Position numbers and translations under genes: made by a program. Source: Qipengyuania citrea (GTDB lineage: Bacteria; Pseudomonadota; Alphaproteobacteria; Sphingomonadales; Sphingomonadaceae). From it: 64,000 nt of DNA. Location of the stretch: NCBI RefSeq assembly GCF_024171405.1, contig NZ_JALJZT010000003.1, positions 58,501-122,500 of the forward strand, read 5' to 3'. Under the pieces are notes generated by a model. It made no database searches. It worked only from the letters and a program-made list of their open reading frames with translations, and had not been told where the DNA came from. Each line of letters opens with the position of its first letter. Position 1 is the first letter of the stretch. This document shows positions 38,756 through 48,836 of the stretch, piece after piece.

Positions 38756-40360
38756 CTAGTCCTTGTCGTCTGCCCCGGAATCGTCGTCGTCTGCCTCGTC
38801 ATCGTCGTCGATATCGCTGAGGTCGGGGAATTTCGCCCCGCTCTCGCGCATGGCCTCGATCCGTTCGATCGCGCGGCGGCCCGGTTTGGGGAAATGCGGG
38901 TCGTTGGCAAGCATCTGCAACAGGGCGATGCCATCGTCATACCGTCCCAGTCGCGCCAGGTCATAGGCGAGGCCGATACGGAAGGCGGTGGTTTGCGGCG
39001 CGCGGTTGAAGGCCGCGAGATAGGCATCGTGCATCATCGATCCTTCGCGCCCTTCGCGTGCGTAGCTGAGGGCAAAGCGATAGAGCGCCTCGGCATTGGT
39101 GGGATCGGTCCGGTTGGCGATCTGGAAGTGTCGCCGTGCATGCGCCCAGGCTTCGCTATCGGTGCTTTCGTCTTCGTACAGACGATGGCTCAGAATGCGG
39201 CCCTTGACGATATTGGCGCGCAAATGGCCCGGATCGACTGCCAGCGCCCGGTCCGCGGCCGCTTCGGCGACAACGAAATAGGGGCCGCCCATTTCCTTGT
39301 CCTCGACCGCGTCGTCGTCCTTGTGTTCTTCCTTGTATTCCGCGCGCTCTATCTGCTCGAGCCCCAGCTCGGCCATGGCCATTTCGGCATAGGCATCGGC
39401 GCTAAGCGCCCCCTCCCGGGCGAAAGCCGCAAGATCGTCGCGGGTGTCTTCGAGCTTGTTTCTACCCAGGCGGCGCAGGCGGAGTTCGAGCATCCGGCTC
39501 TCGGCGAGGGACAAGGTGCTCAGGCTGACATCCTGCGACCAGGGGAACGGCTCCGCCGAGACGCCATATTCGATATCCCCGCGCACGTGGCGTTCGAGCT
39601 GGCGTTCGAGCTGGCGCAGATCGCCGAACACGGTGCGCGCGGCGGGCAGGGGCTTCTCGCCTGTGGCGAGCCGGTCGATATAGGCGGAAATGCGCGCGCC
39701 GCGATCGGGCGCGGTGTACAGCATGTGCGTCAGCCCCCACGACCAGCCGTAGAAGCCGGTGATGACCCTGCCCTCCTCATCGGGCCATGAGAGCAGGCGT
39801 TCGATCTGGGCATCGTCGTAATAGCGCAGTTCGGCGCCGCGATGGGTGGCGGGCTTGCCATAGGTCCAGCTGCCATCCTCGCCGAATTCGACCGTGGCGA
39901 GGAATTCGGCGAACCCTTCGATCAGCCATGCGGGTGCAGGGACGGCGAATTCGTTGAACATGAAATGGTGGGCATATTCGTGGAACAGCACGCGCTGACC
40001 GGTCAGGCTGCGCCACCCGCCGCCGCCGCGATGCGCGATGGCGTAGGTTCCTTCGATTTCGGACGAGTAATAGCCTGCGACATAACGCGAGCCGACCAGC
40101 TTCTGGACGCCGCGCCTGCCGTCGAGCAGGTAGATCGTGATCGGGTCCTTGCCCGGCCGATCGGGCTTGTCGTACCAGAACCGCAGCAGGCCATCGAACC
40201 GTTCGAGATCGTTGGCGAAATCGGTCAACTCACCTTCGTCGCCAGCCGAATAGATCGTGAAATGCTGCGTGTCGGCGCGCTTCCAGATGTCGTTAGCGGC
40301 CTGCGCGGGCGAGGCGAGCAAGGCAAGACAGGCCGTCAGCGCGGCAAGAATTCTGAGCAT
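38756..40360 (-). CDS. Periplasmic metallopeptidase-like protein with TPR tail
   Basis: The 534-residue protein has a signal peptide (to residue 21, SPAQA) and a gluzincin-like zinc motif VLFHEYAHHFMFNEF (HExxH, about residues 127-131) with a downstream Glu in WLIEGFAEF. A basic/acidic middle follows, and then at least two TPR-like repeats (ALAVDPGHLRANIVKG, RTDPTNAEALYRFALSY). A strongly acidic tail (DDDDEADDDDSGADDKD) ends it. The HEYAHH...GFAEF pair suggests an active protease, but no family is named with confidence. Confidence 0.68.
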   Translation of the reverse strand: MLRILAALTACLALLASPAQAANDIWKRADTQHFTIYSAGDEGELTDFANDLERFDGLLRFWYDKPDRPGKDPITIYLLDGRRGVQKLVGSRYVAGYYSSEIEGTYAIAHRGGGGWRSLTGQRVLFHEYAHHFMFNEFAVPAPAWLIEGFAEFLATVEFGEDGSWTYGKPATHRGAELRYYDDAQIERLLSWPDEEGRVITGFYGWSWGLTHMLYTAPDRGARISAYIDRLATGEKPLPAARTVFGDLRQLERQLERHVRGDIEYGVSAEPFPWSQDVSLSTLSLAESRMLELRLRRLGRNKLEDTRDDLAAFAREGALSADAYAEMAMAELGLEQIERAEYKEEHKDDDAVEDKEMGGPYFVVAEAAADRALAVDPGHLRANIVKGRILSHRLYEDESTDSEAWAHARRHFQIANRTDPTNAEALYRFALSYAREGREGSMMHDAYLAAFNRAPQTTAFRIGLAYDLARLGRYDDGIALLQMLANDPHFPKPGRRAIERIEAMRESGAKFPDLSDIDDDDEADDDDSGADDKD

Positions 40361-40433
40361 GGAAAGTAGACCCCCGTAACAGGCCCTGCGATGGCCCGGA
40401 CACGGCCGAGCCTAGGCACGCCGCGCGCGACAA

Positions 40434-42599
40434 TCAAACGAAACTATAGGGGTCGATATCCACTGCCACGCGCACGCCGGGCGGATGGTCGATCGCGGCC
40501 AGCCAGCGGCGGATGACCTGCTGCAATTGCACGCTGCGCCGCGCGTTGATCAGGAAGCGGTAGCGATAGCGGCCGCGCAGCAATGCCATCGGGGCGGGCG
40601 CGGGGCCGAGGATCATGCATTCGGCGACCTCGGGGCGGAAGGCACCGATGCGGTTGGATGCCTCGCGCGCCTCGGCATCGTCTTCGCTGGAAATGATGAT
40701 CGAGGCCCAGCGGCCGAAGGGCGGGGCGCCCGCCTCGCGGCGCATCTCGGTTTCGGCGGAATAGAAGGCATCGCGGTCGCCCGCGGCCAGCGCGGCAATC
40801 ACCGGCGCGTCGGGGTGGCGGGTCTGCAGCAGCACTTCGCCCGGTTTCGATCCGCGCCCCGCGCGCCCGGCGACCTGCGCGACCTGCTGGTAGGTCCGCT
40901 CGCCCGCGCGCAGATCGCCGCCCTCGAGGCCCAGATCGGCATCGACCACGCCGACCAGTGTCAGCTCGGGGAAATGGAACCCCTTGGTTACCAATTGCGT
41001 GCCGACGATCACGTCCACCTCGCGCGCCTCGACTGCGGCAATGAACTCCGCCGCGCGGCCGGGCGAATTGAGCGTGTCCGAAGTGGCGACGAAGACACGC
41101 GCCTGCGGGAGCCGCTCGGCGACTTCGTCGGCGATCCGTTCGACGCCCGGGCCGCACGCGACGAGACAGTCGGGCTCGCCGCATTCGGTGCAGGTCTTGG
41201 GGGCAGGGGCCTCATGCCCGCAATGGTGGCAGGCGAGCCGGTTGGTGAAGCGGTGTTCGACCAGCCACGCGCTGCAATTGGGGCACTGGTAGCGAAAGCC
41301 GCAATTGCGGCACAGCGTTAGCGGGGCATAGCCGCGCCGGTTGAGGAACAGCAGCGATTGTTCGCCGCGCTCCAGCCGCGCCTCGATCCCGTCGACCAGC
41401 CGCTGCGCCAGCCACATGCCCTGCGGCGGCTTTTCCTCGGTCAGGTCGATCGTCTCTATCGTGGGCATTTGCGCCCCGCCGTAGCGGCTCGGCAGGTCGA
41501 TCTTCGCATAGATCCCGCTTTCGGCCATCTGCAGGCTCTCGAGCGCGGGGGTGGCGCTGGCGAGCACCACAGGCACTTGCTCGAAATGCCCGCGCATCAC
41601 CGCGACGTCGCGCGCATTGTAGCGCACGCCCTCTTCCTGCTTGAAGCTGGTCTCGTGCGCTTCGTCGACCACGATCAGGCCGAGCCGCGCGAAGGGCAGG
41701 AACAGCGCCGAGCGCGCGCCGACCACCACCTGCGCGCTGCCTTCGGATACGGCGCGGTAGGCGCGTCGGCGCTCGGTCGATTTGAGCGAGGAATGCCACA
41801 GCACCGGCGGCGCGCCGAACCGCTCCTCGAAGCGGTGGAGGAAATTTTCGGTCAGCGCGATTTCGGGGAGCAGAACCAGCACCTGCCGCTCCATCCGCAG
41901 CGCTTCGGCGACGGGTTCGAAATAGGTTTCGGTCTTGCCTGATCCGGTCACCCCGTCGAGCAGGAAGGGGGCAAATTCGGCCTTGCGCACCGCGTCGGAG
42001 AAGATGTCCGCCGCCTCGCGCTGCTGCGCGCTCAGCGCGATCTCGACGAAATCGGGCCGGGCGGGCGGATAGGGGCGGTCGCAATCGACCTCCACCGGTT
42101 CGAGCGCGCCGTGATTGACCAGCCCGCGCAGCACGCCTTCGGAAACCCCGGCGATACCCGCCAGTTCGCGGATCGTCGCCTGCTCGCCTTCCAGCGCCCC
42201 CATCGCCGCCTCGCGCTGCGGCGTCATGCGTTCAGGTATGCCGCCGGTCAGCCGGTATTCGGTCATCGTCGCGGGGCCCTTGAGCGCGCCGCCCGAGGCC
42301 AGCGCCATCCGCGCCACGCTGGCGAGCGAGGCGACGTAATAGTCGGCGGTCCATTCGATCAGCCGGCGCAGCGGTGCCGACAGCGGCGGGACGGGCAGCA
42401 GGCCGCGCACATTGCGCAGCTTCTCTGCCGGAACTTCGGTTCCCGGGAGCCGTTCAGCTTCCCAGACGATCCCGATAACCGTGCGCGGACCCAGCGGGCA
42501 TTCGACCACGGAACCCGGTCCGACATCCATGCCCTCGGGCACCTTGTAGTCGAGCGGGCCGAGAGCGGCATTGAGGACGAGGCAGCGCACGCGGTTCAT
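40434..42599 (-). CDS. priA: Primosomal protein N' (replication restart helicase)
   Basis: The 721-residue protein has the N-terminal 3' DNA-binding domain, Walker A GVTGSGKTE, Walker B VDEAHETSF and eight zinc-binding cysteines (CRNCGFRYQCPNC, CHHCG, CTECGEPDC). All motor motifs are present. PriA reloads the replisome at stalled forks. The ATG at 42599 gives MNRVRCLVLNAALGPLDYKVPEG, the family's usual start. Confidence 0.95.
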   Translation of the reverse strand: MNRVRCLVLNAALGPLDYKVPEGMDVGPGSVVECPLGPRTVIGIVWEAERLPGTEVPAEKLRNVRGLLPVPPLSAPLRRLIEWTADYYVASLASVARMALASGGALKGPATMTEYRLTGGIPERMTPQREAAMGALEGEQATIRELAGIAGVSEGVLRGLVNHGALEPVEVDCDRPYPPARPDFVEIALSAQQREAADIFSDAVRKAEFAPFLLDGVTGSGKTETYFEPVAEALRMERQVLVLLPEIALTENFLHRFEERFGAPPVLWHSSLKSTERRRAYRAVSEGSAQVVVGARSALFLPFARLGLIVVDEAHETSFKQEEGVRYNARDVAVMRGHFEQVPVVLASATPALESLQMAESGIYAKIDLPSRYGGAQMPTIETIDLTEEKPPQGMWLAQRLVDGIEARLERGEQSLLFLNRRGYAPLTLCRNCGFRYQCPNCSAWLVEHRFTNRLACHHCGHEAPAPKTCTECGEPDCLVACGPGVERIADEVAERLPQARVFVATSDTLNSPGRAAEFIAAVEAREVDVIVGTQLVTKGFHFPELTLVGVVDADLGLEGGDLRAGERTYQQVAQVAGRAGRGSKPGEVLLQTRHPDAPVIAALAAGDRDAFYSAETEMRREAGAPPFGRWASIIISSEDDAEAREASNRIGAFRPEVAECMILGPAPAPMALLRGRYRYRFLINARRSVQLQQVIRRWLAAIDHPPGVRVAVDIDPYSFV

Positions 42600-42664
42600 G
42601 GCCCGGCCATATGGGTGGGGGCAGGCGCGTGAAACAAGGGCAGGATGCAATGAGGACCAGCGAT

Positions 42665-43360
42665 ATGACCGATATTCTCGTCAAACCCACCGGACGGCGC
42701 GGCTTCCTCGGCGGGGCCATGGCCGGGGGCGGCCTGCTGCTGCTGCCCGCCTGTTCGACGATCCCCGGTTTCGGGATGGTCGATGCGGTCCAGCGGATCC
42801 TGTTCCTGTCGAGCGAGCGGGCGTTCGCGCGGATGCTCGAAGGCGGCGGCTTCTGGGACGAACAGGTCGCGCTGGTCGGCTTCGGCGAGCTATTGGGCGC
42901 GCGCGGCGACGTGGTGTCGCGTATCCTCACCTCCGCCTTGTTCAAGAGCCGGCTCGAAAACGCGTTTGGCGATATCGCCTATGAAGGCGCGCAGCGCGCG
43001 GCACCGCTGGTGACCGATGCGGTGCGCACCATCGGCATCCAGAATGCGATCGACCTCGTGCGCGGCGGCCCCACTGCCGCGACCAGCTTCCTGCGCGATT
43101 CGATGGGCCGCAGCCTGGTCGAGGCGATGGTGCCCGAGCTGGGCGACGCGCTGCGCGTGGCGCAGGACCCGCTGGTGGCGGAACTGGTGCAGGGTCTGGC
43201 CGGGGTCGATCTGGCGGGCGCGGTCACGCGCTTCGCCGGCACTATCGACACCACAATCTGGCGCGAGATCGGGACCGAGGAAGCGGCGATTCGCCGCAAC
43301 CCGCAGGCCACGCGCGACCCGCTGATCATCGGCGTGTTCGGCGCGGGCGCGCAGTACTAG
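42665..43360 (+). CDS. DUF4197 protein with Tat-type lipoprotein signal
   Basis: The 231-residue protein has twin arginines in GRRGFLGG and a hydrophobic stretch ending LLPACS, so it is probably a Tat-exported lipoprotein with Cys near residue 31. The mature part fits DUF4197, a helical family of unknown function (LENAFGDIAYEGAQRAAPLVTDAVRTIGIQNAIDLVRGG). GAGGA lies 8 bases before the ATG; an in-frame ATG at 42650 is the alternative. It is divergent from priA. Confidence 0.75.
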   Translation: MTDILVKPTGRRGFLGGAMAGGGLLLLPACSTIPGFGMVDAVQRILFLSSERAFARMLEGGGFWDEQVALVGFGELLGARGDVVSRILTSALFKSRLENAFGDIAYEGAQRAAPLVTDAVRTIGIQNAIDLVRGGPTAATSFLRDSMGRSLVEAMVPELGDALRVAQDPLVAELVQGLAGVDLAGAVTRFAGTIDTTIWREIGTEEAAIRRNPQATRDPLIIGVFGAGAQY

Positions 43361-43422
43361 CCGCAGGCCATATCGGGCGCTAAGGCTCTGCGGGAATCGC
43401 AATTCCCCCGGAGCCTTCGCGC

Positions 43423-44085
43423 ATGAAATTCTTCGTCGACACCGCCGATATCGCCGACATCAGGGAAATGGCCGACACCGGCCTGCTCGACGGCGTCACC
43501 ACCAATCCGTCGCTGATCGCCAAATCGGGCCGCGACTTCATGGATGTGACGAAGGAAATCTGCGATATCGTGGATGGCCCGGTCAGCGCCGAAGTCGTCG
43601 CGCTCGATCACGACACGATGATGAAAGAGGCCGAAACGCTGCGCAAGATCGCGGACAATGTCTGCATCAAGGTGCCGCTGACGATCGACGGGCTCAAGAC
43701 CTGCAAGAAGCTGACCGGCGATGGCACGATGGTCAATGTGACGCTGTGCTTCTCCGCCAACCAGGCGCTGCTGGCGGCCAAGGCCGGCGCGACCTTCGTT
43801 TCGCCCTTCGTCGGGCGGCATGACGACAACGGCTTCGACGGCATGGCGCTGATCCGCGATATCCGCCTGATCTACGACAACTATCCCAATTTCTCGACCG
43901 AGATCCTCGTCGCCTCGATCCGCAATCCGGTGCATGTGCTCGAAAGCGCGCGCATCGGTGCCGATGTCGCGACCATGCCCGCGGCGGTGATCAAGGGCCT
44001 GTTCAAGCATGTCCTGACCGAAAAGGGCATCGAGGGCTTCCTCAAGGACTGGGACAAGACGGGCCAGTCGATCCCCACCGCATAA
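43423..44085 (+). CDS. fsa: Fructose-6-phosphate aldolase/transaldolase-like protein
   Basis: The 220-residue protein is a small type-3B transaldolase: [26 protein letters not shown], the Schiff-base lysine in CIKVPLT, and FVSPFVGR. Such short forms act as fructose-6-P aldolase or transaldolase; which one cannot be told here. GGAG lies upstream of the ATG at 43423. cobT starts directly after its stop. Confidence 0.9.
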   Translation: MKFFVDTADIADIREMADTGLLDGVTTNPSLIAKSGRDFMDVTKEICDIVDGPVSAEVVALDHDTMMKEAETLRKIADNVCIKVPLTIDGLKTCKKLTGDGTMVNVTLCFSANQALLAAKAGATFVSPFVGRHDDNGFDGMALIRDIRLIYDNYPNFSTEILVASIRNPVHVLESARIGADVATMPAAVIKGLFKHVLTEKGIEGFLKDWDKTGQSIPTA

Positions 44086-45912
44086 GTGAGCGAACAGACT
44101 CCTCTCGACCGCTTCAAGCAGGCGCTGACCGGCGCCAGCCGCGCGCTTGCGCATGAAGCGGAGGTCGAGGTGGCGTGGAGCGCGGATGCGCCGACCCAGT
44201 CGGGCAAGAACTTCCGCGTGCCGCTGCCCGGGCGCAATCTCCCGCGCGAACAGGCGAGCGAGGCGCGCGGCTTTGCCGACAGTTTCGCGCTGCGGCTCCG
44301 GCATCACAGCGAAGCGCTGCACGGCAAGGGCGCGCCGCCCGAACCGATCGCGCGCGCCTGTTACGACGCGATCGAACAGGTCCGCTACGAAGCGATCGGC
44401 TCGACGCGCTATGCGGGCATTCGCGGCAATCTCGACGCGGCGGTCGAAATGCGCACCGCATCCGATCCGATCGTGCGCGCCGAGGCGGCGGGCGATGTCC
44501 CGCTGCCCACCGCGCTGTCGCTGATGCTGCGCGAGGCGCTGACCGGCGAAGCGGTGCCCGAACGCGCCCGCGCAGCGGTCGATCTGGTGCGCGAGGATAT
44601 CCTCGCCAAGATCGGCACCGACATGGACGGGCTGGCCGATGTGCTCGACGACCAGCGCGCGTTCCAGAACCTGACGCTCGACATCCTGCGCGATCTCGAC
44701 CTGACGCTGCCCGAGACCCCCGAACCGACCGATGCCGAGGATGGCGAGGACGAGGAAGGCGAGAACCCCGAGGACCAGGACGAGACCGACGAGGAAGACG
44801 AGGGCGGGGCCGAACCCGATGCCGCCGATGCCCGTTCGGAAGTCACCGATGGCGAGGCCGAGGGCGACGCCGACCAGGACGTCGAGGGCGAACAGGAAAT
44901 GTCCGATGGCGATCCGTCGGACGATGGCGAGGAAGGCATGCAGCCCGTCCGCCCCAATCGCCCGTGGACCGACTTTCCCGAAGGCTTCGACTACAAGGCC
45001 TATACCCACAAATTCGACGAGGAGATCGAAGCCGCCGAGCTGTGCGACAATGAAGAGCTCGACCGGCTGCGCGCCTATCTCGACAGCCAGCTGGCGGGCC
45101 TGCAGGGCGTGGTCACCCGGCTGGCCAACCGGCTGCAGCGCCGCCTCATGGCGCAGCAGAGCCGCAGCTGGGATTTCGACCAGGAAGAAGGCATGCTCGA
45201 TGCCGCACGGCTGACCCGCGTGGTGGTCAGCCCCGGCCATGCGCTCAGCTACAAGATCGAACGCGATACCGAGTTCAAGGACACGGTCGTCACGCTGCTG
45301 ATCGACAATTCGGGCAGCATGCGCGGGCGGCCGATCTCGATCGCCGCGATCAGCGCCGATATCCTCGCGCGCACGCTCGAACGCTGCGGCGTGAAGACCG
45401 AGATCCTGGGCTTCACCACCCGCGCGTGGAAGGGCGGGCAGAGCCGCGAGATGTGGCTCTCCGATGGGCGGCCCGCGAACCCCGGCCGGCTCAACGATCT
45501 GCGCCACATCCTCTACAAGAAGGCCGACGAACCGTGGCGCCGCGCGCGCCGCAATCTCGGCCTGATGATGCGCGAAGGGCTGCTGAAGGAAAACATCGAC
45601 GGCGAGGCGCTGATGTGGGCGCACGACCGCCTGCTGCGCCGTCCCGAAGACCGCCGCATCCTGATGGTGATCTCCGACGGCGCGCCGGTCGACGACAGCT
45701 CGCTGTCGGTCAACCCCGCGGGCTTCCTCGAGGGCCATCTGCGCAAGGTGATCGACTGGATCGAGAACCAGTCACCCGTCCAGCTCGCAGCGATCGGCAT
45801 CGGCCACGACGTCACGCGCTATTACAAGCGTTCGGTCACGATCATGGATGTCGAGCAGCTTGGCGGGACGATTATCGAGCAATTGGCTGATCTGTTCGAG
45901 ATCGAGAAATAG
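44086..45912 (+). CDS. cobT: CobT-type cobaltochelatase subunit (VWA protein)
   Basis: The 608-residue protein has the CobT layout: a helical N-terminal domain (1-200), a long acidic linker (about 205-285, runs of E/D), and a C-terminal VWA domain with the MIDAS motif DNSGS (about residue 410) plus [10 protein letters not shown]. CobT pairs with the AAA+ protein CobS to drive cobalt insertion by CobN in aerobic B12 synthesis. Neither CobS nor CobN is in the window, so a role apart from B12 is possible. The start is GTG at 44086, directly after the fsa stop. Confidence 0.88.
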   Translation: MSEQTPLDRFKQALTGASRALAHEAEVEVAWSADAPTQSGKNFRVPLPGRNLPREQASEARGFADSFALRLRHHSEALHGKGAPPEPIARACYDAIEQVRYEAIGSTRYAGIRGNLDAAVEMRTASDPIVRAEAAGDVPLPTALSLMLREALTGEAVPERARAAVDLVREDILAKIGTDMDGLADVLDDQRAFQNLTLDILRDLDLTLPETPEPTDAEDGEDEEGENPEDQDETDEEDEGGAEPDAADARSEVTDGEAEGDADQDVEGEQEMSDGDPSDDGEEGMQPVRPNRPWTDFPEGFDYKAYTHKFDEEIEAAELCDNEELDRLRAYLDSQLAGLQGVVTRLANRLQRRLMAQQSRSWDFDQEEGMLDAARLTRVVVSPGHALSYKIERDTEFKDTVVTLLIDNSGSMRGRPISIAAISADILARTLERCGVKTEILGFTTRAWKGGQSREMWLSDGRPANPGRLNDLRHILYKKADEPWRRARRNLGLMMREGLLKENIDGEALMWAHDRLLRRPEDRRILMVISDGAPVDDSSLSVNPAGFLEGHLRKVIDWIENQSPVQLAAIGIGHDVTRYYKRSVTIMDVEQLGGTIIEQLADLFEIEK

Positions 45913-45935
45913 GCCGCGCCTGTTTGCGCATCGTC

Positions 45936-46013
45936 ATCCCCGCGCAGGCGGGGATCCCGATACTGTGAAGCTGGCGAGGAAGTGAGCGGGACCTCCGCCT
46001 TCGCGGGGGCGAC
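45936..46013. repeat. REP-like pair of inverted palindromes
   Basis: A perfect 8-base stem ATCCCCGC/GCGGGGAT with loop GCAG is followed after about 40 bases by a second related imperfect palindrome (CTCCGCCTTCGCGGGGG) in opposite orientation. The layout resembles extragenic REP/BIME-type elements of proteobacteria. It lies in the 173-base gap between cobT and a nitroreductase gene; copies elsewhere cannot be checked here. Confidence 0.55.
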
Positions 46014-46085
46014 GGGCCGAGGGGCGGGGTCAGAAGCCGCAAATTGGGGCGCCTGCTTGCAGGCGAGGAGGAGAGAAAAATCACA

Positions 46086-46760
46086 ATGAACGTTACCGAA
46101 GCCGTCCAGACGCGCCGCTCCGTGCGTGCTTTCACCGATCAGCCGGTCGAGCGCGAAACGCTCGCCCGTATCCTCGAGAAGGCGCAGCGCAGCCCCTCGG
46201 GCGGCAACACGCAGCCGTGGCACGGGATCGTCCTGACCGGCGAGCCAATGCAGGCGCTGTTCGACCGCGTCGCGCAGGATTTGCCCAAGGGGCGCGCGGC
46301 GTTTGCACCCGAATACAATGTCTATCCGCCCGAACTCGACGGGGCCTACGAACAGCGCCGCCGCGGGGTAGGCGAGGACATGTACGGCGCGCTCGCAATC
46401 TCCCGCGAGGAGAAGGGCAAGCGGCTGATGTGGTTCGCCAACAATTTCCGCGCCTTCGGGGCGCCGGTGCTGATGCTGGTCCATACGCCCAAATACATGG
46501 GCCCGCCGCAGTGGAGCGATATCGGCATGTGGCTGCAGACCGTGGGCCTGCTCGCGCGCGAGGAAGGGCTCGACACCTGCTTCCAGGAAGCCTGGGCGGT
46601 CTATGCGCCGCAGATCCGCGAAATGGTCGATATCCCCGAGGATCACACCTTCTTCTGCGGCGTCGCGATCGGCTACCGCGACGAGGAAGCCGCGGTGAAC
46701 AATTTCGCCGTGAAGCGCGCCGGGATCGAGGAAAGCGTGCGCTGGGAAGGGTGGGGCTAG
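46086..46760 (+). CDS. Nitroreductase family protein
   Basis: The 224-residue FMN enzyme has RRSVRAFTDQPVERETLARILEKAQRSPSGGNTQPW at the N-terminus and GVAIGYRD near the end, both typical of the NfsB/oxidoreductase family. It may reduce nitro compounds, quinones or similar; the substrate is unknown. The ATG at 46086 (MNVTEAVQ) follows GGAGGAGAG. It overlaps the convergent membrane gene by four bases. Confidence 0.9.
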   Translation: MNVTEAVQTRRSVRAFTDQPVERETLARILEKAQRSPSGGNTQPWHGIVLTGEPMQALFDRVAQDLPKGRAAFAPEYNVYPPELDGAYEQRRRGVGEDMYGALAISREEKGKRLMWFANNFRAFGAPVLMLVHTPKYMGPPQWSDIGMWLQTVGLLAREEGLDTCFQEAWAVYAPQIREMVDIPEDHTFFCGVAIGYRDEEAAVNNFAVKRAGIEESVRWEGWG

Positions 46761-47290
46761 GCCGGCTGCGGGTACCAGCGCCGCGGATCGCCTTTCGCCA
46801 GCCGCGACTGGATCAGCCACACCGCCCCGCCGTATATCGCGGCATTCACCGCTGTGAAAATGCCCCAGAACTGGCCTGCGGAGGTAAGCTCGACAAGCTG
46901 CCAGCGCGGGTTGGTGGCAAGCTGGCTGAACCCCGCCATCAGCAGCCCGGCATAGCTATAGGCCAGATGCACCTGATGCGCGCGCAGCGCCTCGACATTG
47001 CGCGTCTTGCGCCAGCGCCACAGCTTCGCGACCCCGAACAGGAGCGCGCCGAAGCCGAACAGCACGAAAACATGGAAGAATCCGAAGCGGGTCCCGAAAA
47101 ACGGCATCACCGTGGCGCGGACGGGGACGACCGAAACCACGGTGACGAACATGGCGGCGATATATCCGCTGCCCATCACCCGGTGCCGCAGCGTGCCCTT
47201 CGGTAGCAGGAAAATCATCGCGCCCAGTATGATTGCGATGCTTGCTGCACCCAGATGCACCAATACCAAAGGGGATAGGTCGCCGAGCAT
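46757..47290 (-). CDS. DUF2306-like integral membrane protein
   Basis: The 177-residue protein has about four TM segments (VLVHLGAASIAIILGAMIF, GYIAAMFVTVVSV, FFHVFVLFGFGALLFGVA, AAIYGGAVWL) with a HRVMGSGYIAAM loop and HQVHLAYSYAG. The pattern fits DUF2306, a family of unknown function, sometimes linked to heme. The ATG at 47290 is preferred to an upstream start. Confidence 0.7.
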   Translation of the reverse strand: MLGDLSPLVLVHLGAASIAIILGAMIFLLPKGTLRHRVMGSGYIAAMFVTVVSVVPVRATVMPFFGTRFGFFHVFVLFGFGALLFGVAKLWRWRKTRNVEALRAHQVHLAYSYAGLLMAGFSQLATNPRWQLVELTSAGQFWGIFTAVNAAIYGGAVWLIQSRLAKGDPRRWYPQPA

Positions 47291-47385
47291 ACCGCGTCTC
47301 CTAATGTATTGCATCAGTAACACACTTGGCGAACCGTCGCAATGTGCCGCTTGACCCGCACTATGCGCGCCGCCACACGCCGGAC

Positions 47386-48834
47386 ATGACCGACACGCCG
47401 CTCAAGCTGTTCAACTCGCTGACCCGCGAGCTGGAGGAATTCACTCCCGTCCACCCCGGCGAAGCGCGCGTCTATTCCTGCGGGCCGACTGTCTACAACT
47501 ACCCCCATATCGGCAATATGCGCGCCTATGTCTTCGCCGATGTGCTGGGGCGCACGCTGAGCTGGAAGGGATACAAGCTCACCCACATCATCAATATCAC
47601 CGATGTCGGCCATCTGACCGACGATGGCGATGCGGGCGAGGACAAGATGGAGAAGATGGCTGCCGCCAAGGCGCAGTCGATCTGGGACATCGCGAAGCAC
47701 TATACAGAGGCCTTCTGGGCGGACGTGAAAGCGCTCAATATCCGCGAGCCGGCCAAATGGTCGGTGGCGACCGATTATATCGACGAGATGATCGACTTCG
47801 CGAAGGGCATTGCCGACCAGCATTGCTACGAACTCGACAGCGGGCTCTATTTCGATGTCTCGACCGTGGCCGATTACGGCCGCCTCGCGCGTGCGGTGAC
47901 CGAGGAAGGCGAGGGCCGGATCGAGACCGTCGCGGGCAAGCGCAACGCCGCCGATTTCGCGATCTGGCGCAAGACCCCGGCGGGCGAAACGCGGCAGATG
48001 GAATGGGACAGCCCGTGGGGCAAGGGCGCACCCGGCTGGCATCTCGAATGCTCGGTCATGGGCGAAAAGCTGCTCGGCTTCCCCTTCGACATCCACACAG
48101 GCGGGATCGACCACCGCGAGATCCACCATCCCAACGAGATCGCGCAGAACCAGGCCTTCTGCGGCTGCGGCGGATTGTCGGAAGCGACCAATTCGGGCGC
48201 GAAGATCTGGATGCACAACAACTTCCTCGTCGAGCGCAGCGGCAAGATGAGCAAGTCGTCGGGCGAATTCCTGCGGCTGCAATTGCTGGTCGACAAGGGC
48301 TACCACCCGCTCGCCTACCGCATGATGTGCCTGCAGGCGCATTACCGCAGCGAGCTGGAGTTTTCGTGGGAAGGGCTGGGCGCGGCGCTGACTAGGTTGA
48401 AGCGGCTGGTGATGGCGATGGAGAAGCTGAAGGCTGCCGCGCTATTATCTTCAACGCAGCAGGAAGACGTCCATTCGGTCGTGGTTGAGCAGTTCGACGA
48501 CGCTATAAGCGATGATCTCAATACCCCTCGAGCTTTAGCAATGGCGGAAGCAACTGCTGTGGCGGACAAGTTTCCCGCCACCAATTATGACTCGCTGCTA
48601 AGGATGGACAAAGTATTGGGCTTACGCTTGGAGTACCTCAGCCGCATCGACCTGCGTATCCGCCCCAAGGATGCGGCCATTACCGAGGACGAGATCGAGG
48701 CCGAACTCCTGCGCCGCAAGCAGGCGCGCGCGGCCAAGGATTTCGCCACTTCCGACGCCATCCGCGACAGCCTTGCAGCCGCAGGCGTAGAGGTTATGGA
48801 TGGCGATCCGCTCGGATGGGAATGGAAGCTCTAA
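47386..48834 (+). CDS. cysS: Cysteinyl-tRNA synthetase
   Basis: The 482-residue enzyme has the class-I HIGH-type motif YNYPHIGNMR, the zinc-binding Cys (YSCGPT) and the KMSKS motif KMSKSSGEF. Full length for the family. The region coding residues of about 345-425 (DALR-type helical domain) has codons and base use unlike the rest of the gene (see findings). It charges tRNA-Cys. Confidence 0.96.
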   Translation: MTDTPLKLFNSLTRELEEFTPVHPGEARVYSCGPTVYNYPHIGNMRAYVFADVLGRTLSWKGYKLTHIINITDVGHLTDDGDAGEDKMEKMAAAKAQSIWDIAKHYTEAFWADVKALNIREPAKWSVATDYIDEMIDFAKGIADQHCYELDSGLYFDVSTVADYGRLARAVTEEGEGRIETVAGKRNAADFAIWRKTPAGETRQMEWDSPWGKGAPGWHLECSVMGEKLLGFPFDIHTGGIDHREIHHPNEIAQNQAFCGCGGLSEATNSGAKIWMHNNFLVERSGKMSKSSGEFLRLQLLVDKGYHPLAYRMMCLQAHYRSELEFSWEGLGAALTRLKRLVMAMEKLKAAALLSSTQQEDVHSVVVEQFDDAISDDLNTPRALAMAEATAVADKFPATNYDSLLRMDKVLGLRLEYLSRIDLRIRPKDAAITEDEIEAELLRRKQARAAKDFATSDAIRDSLAAAGVEVMDGDPLGWEWKL

Positions 48835-48836
48835 GC

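Noticed and set aside
43357..45738. 793-codon minus-strand frame opposite fsa and cobT
   Set aside because: Antisense to two clear genes; no start context or domain.
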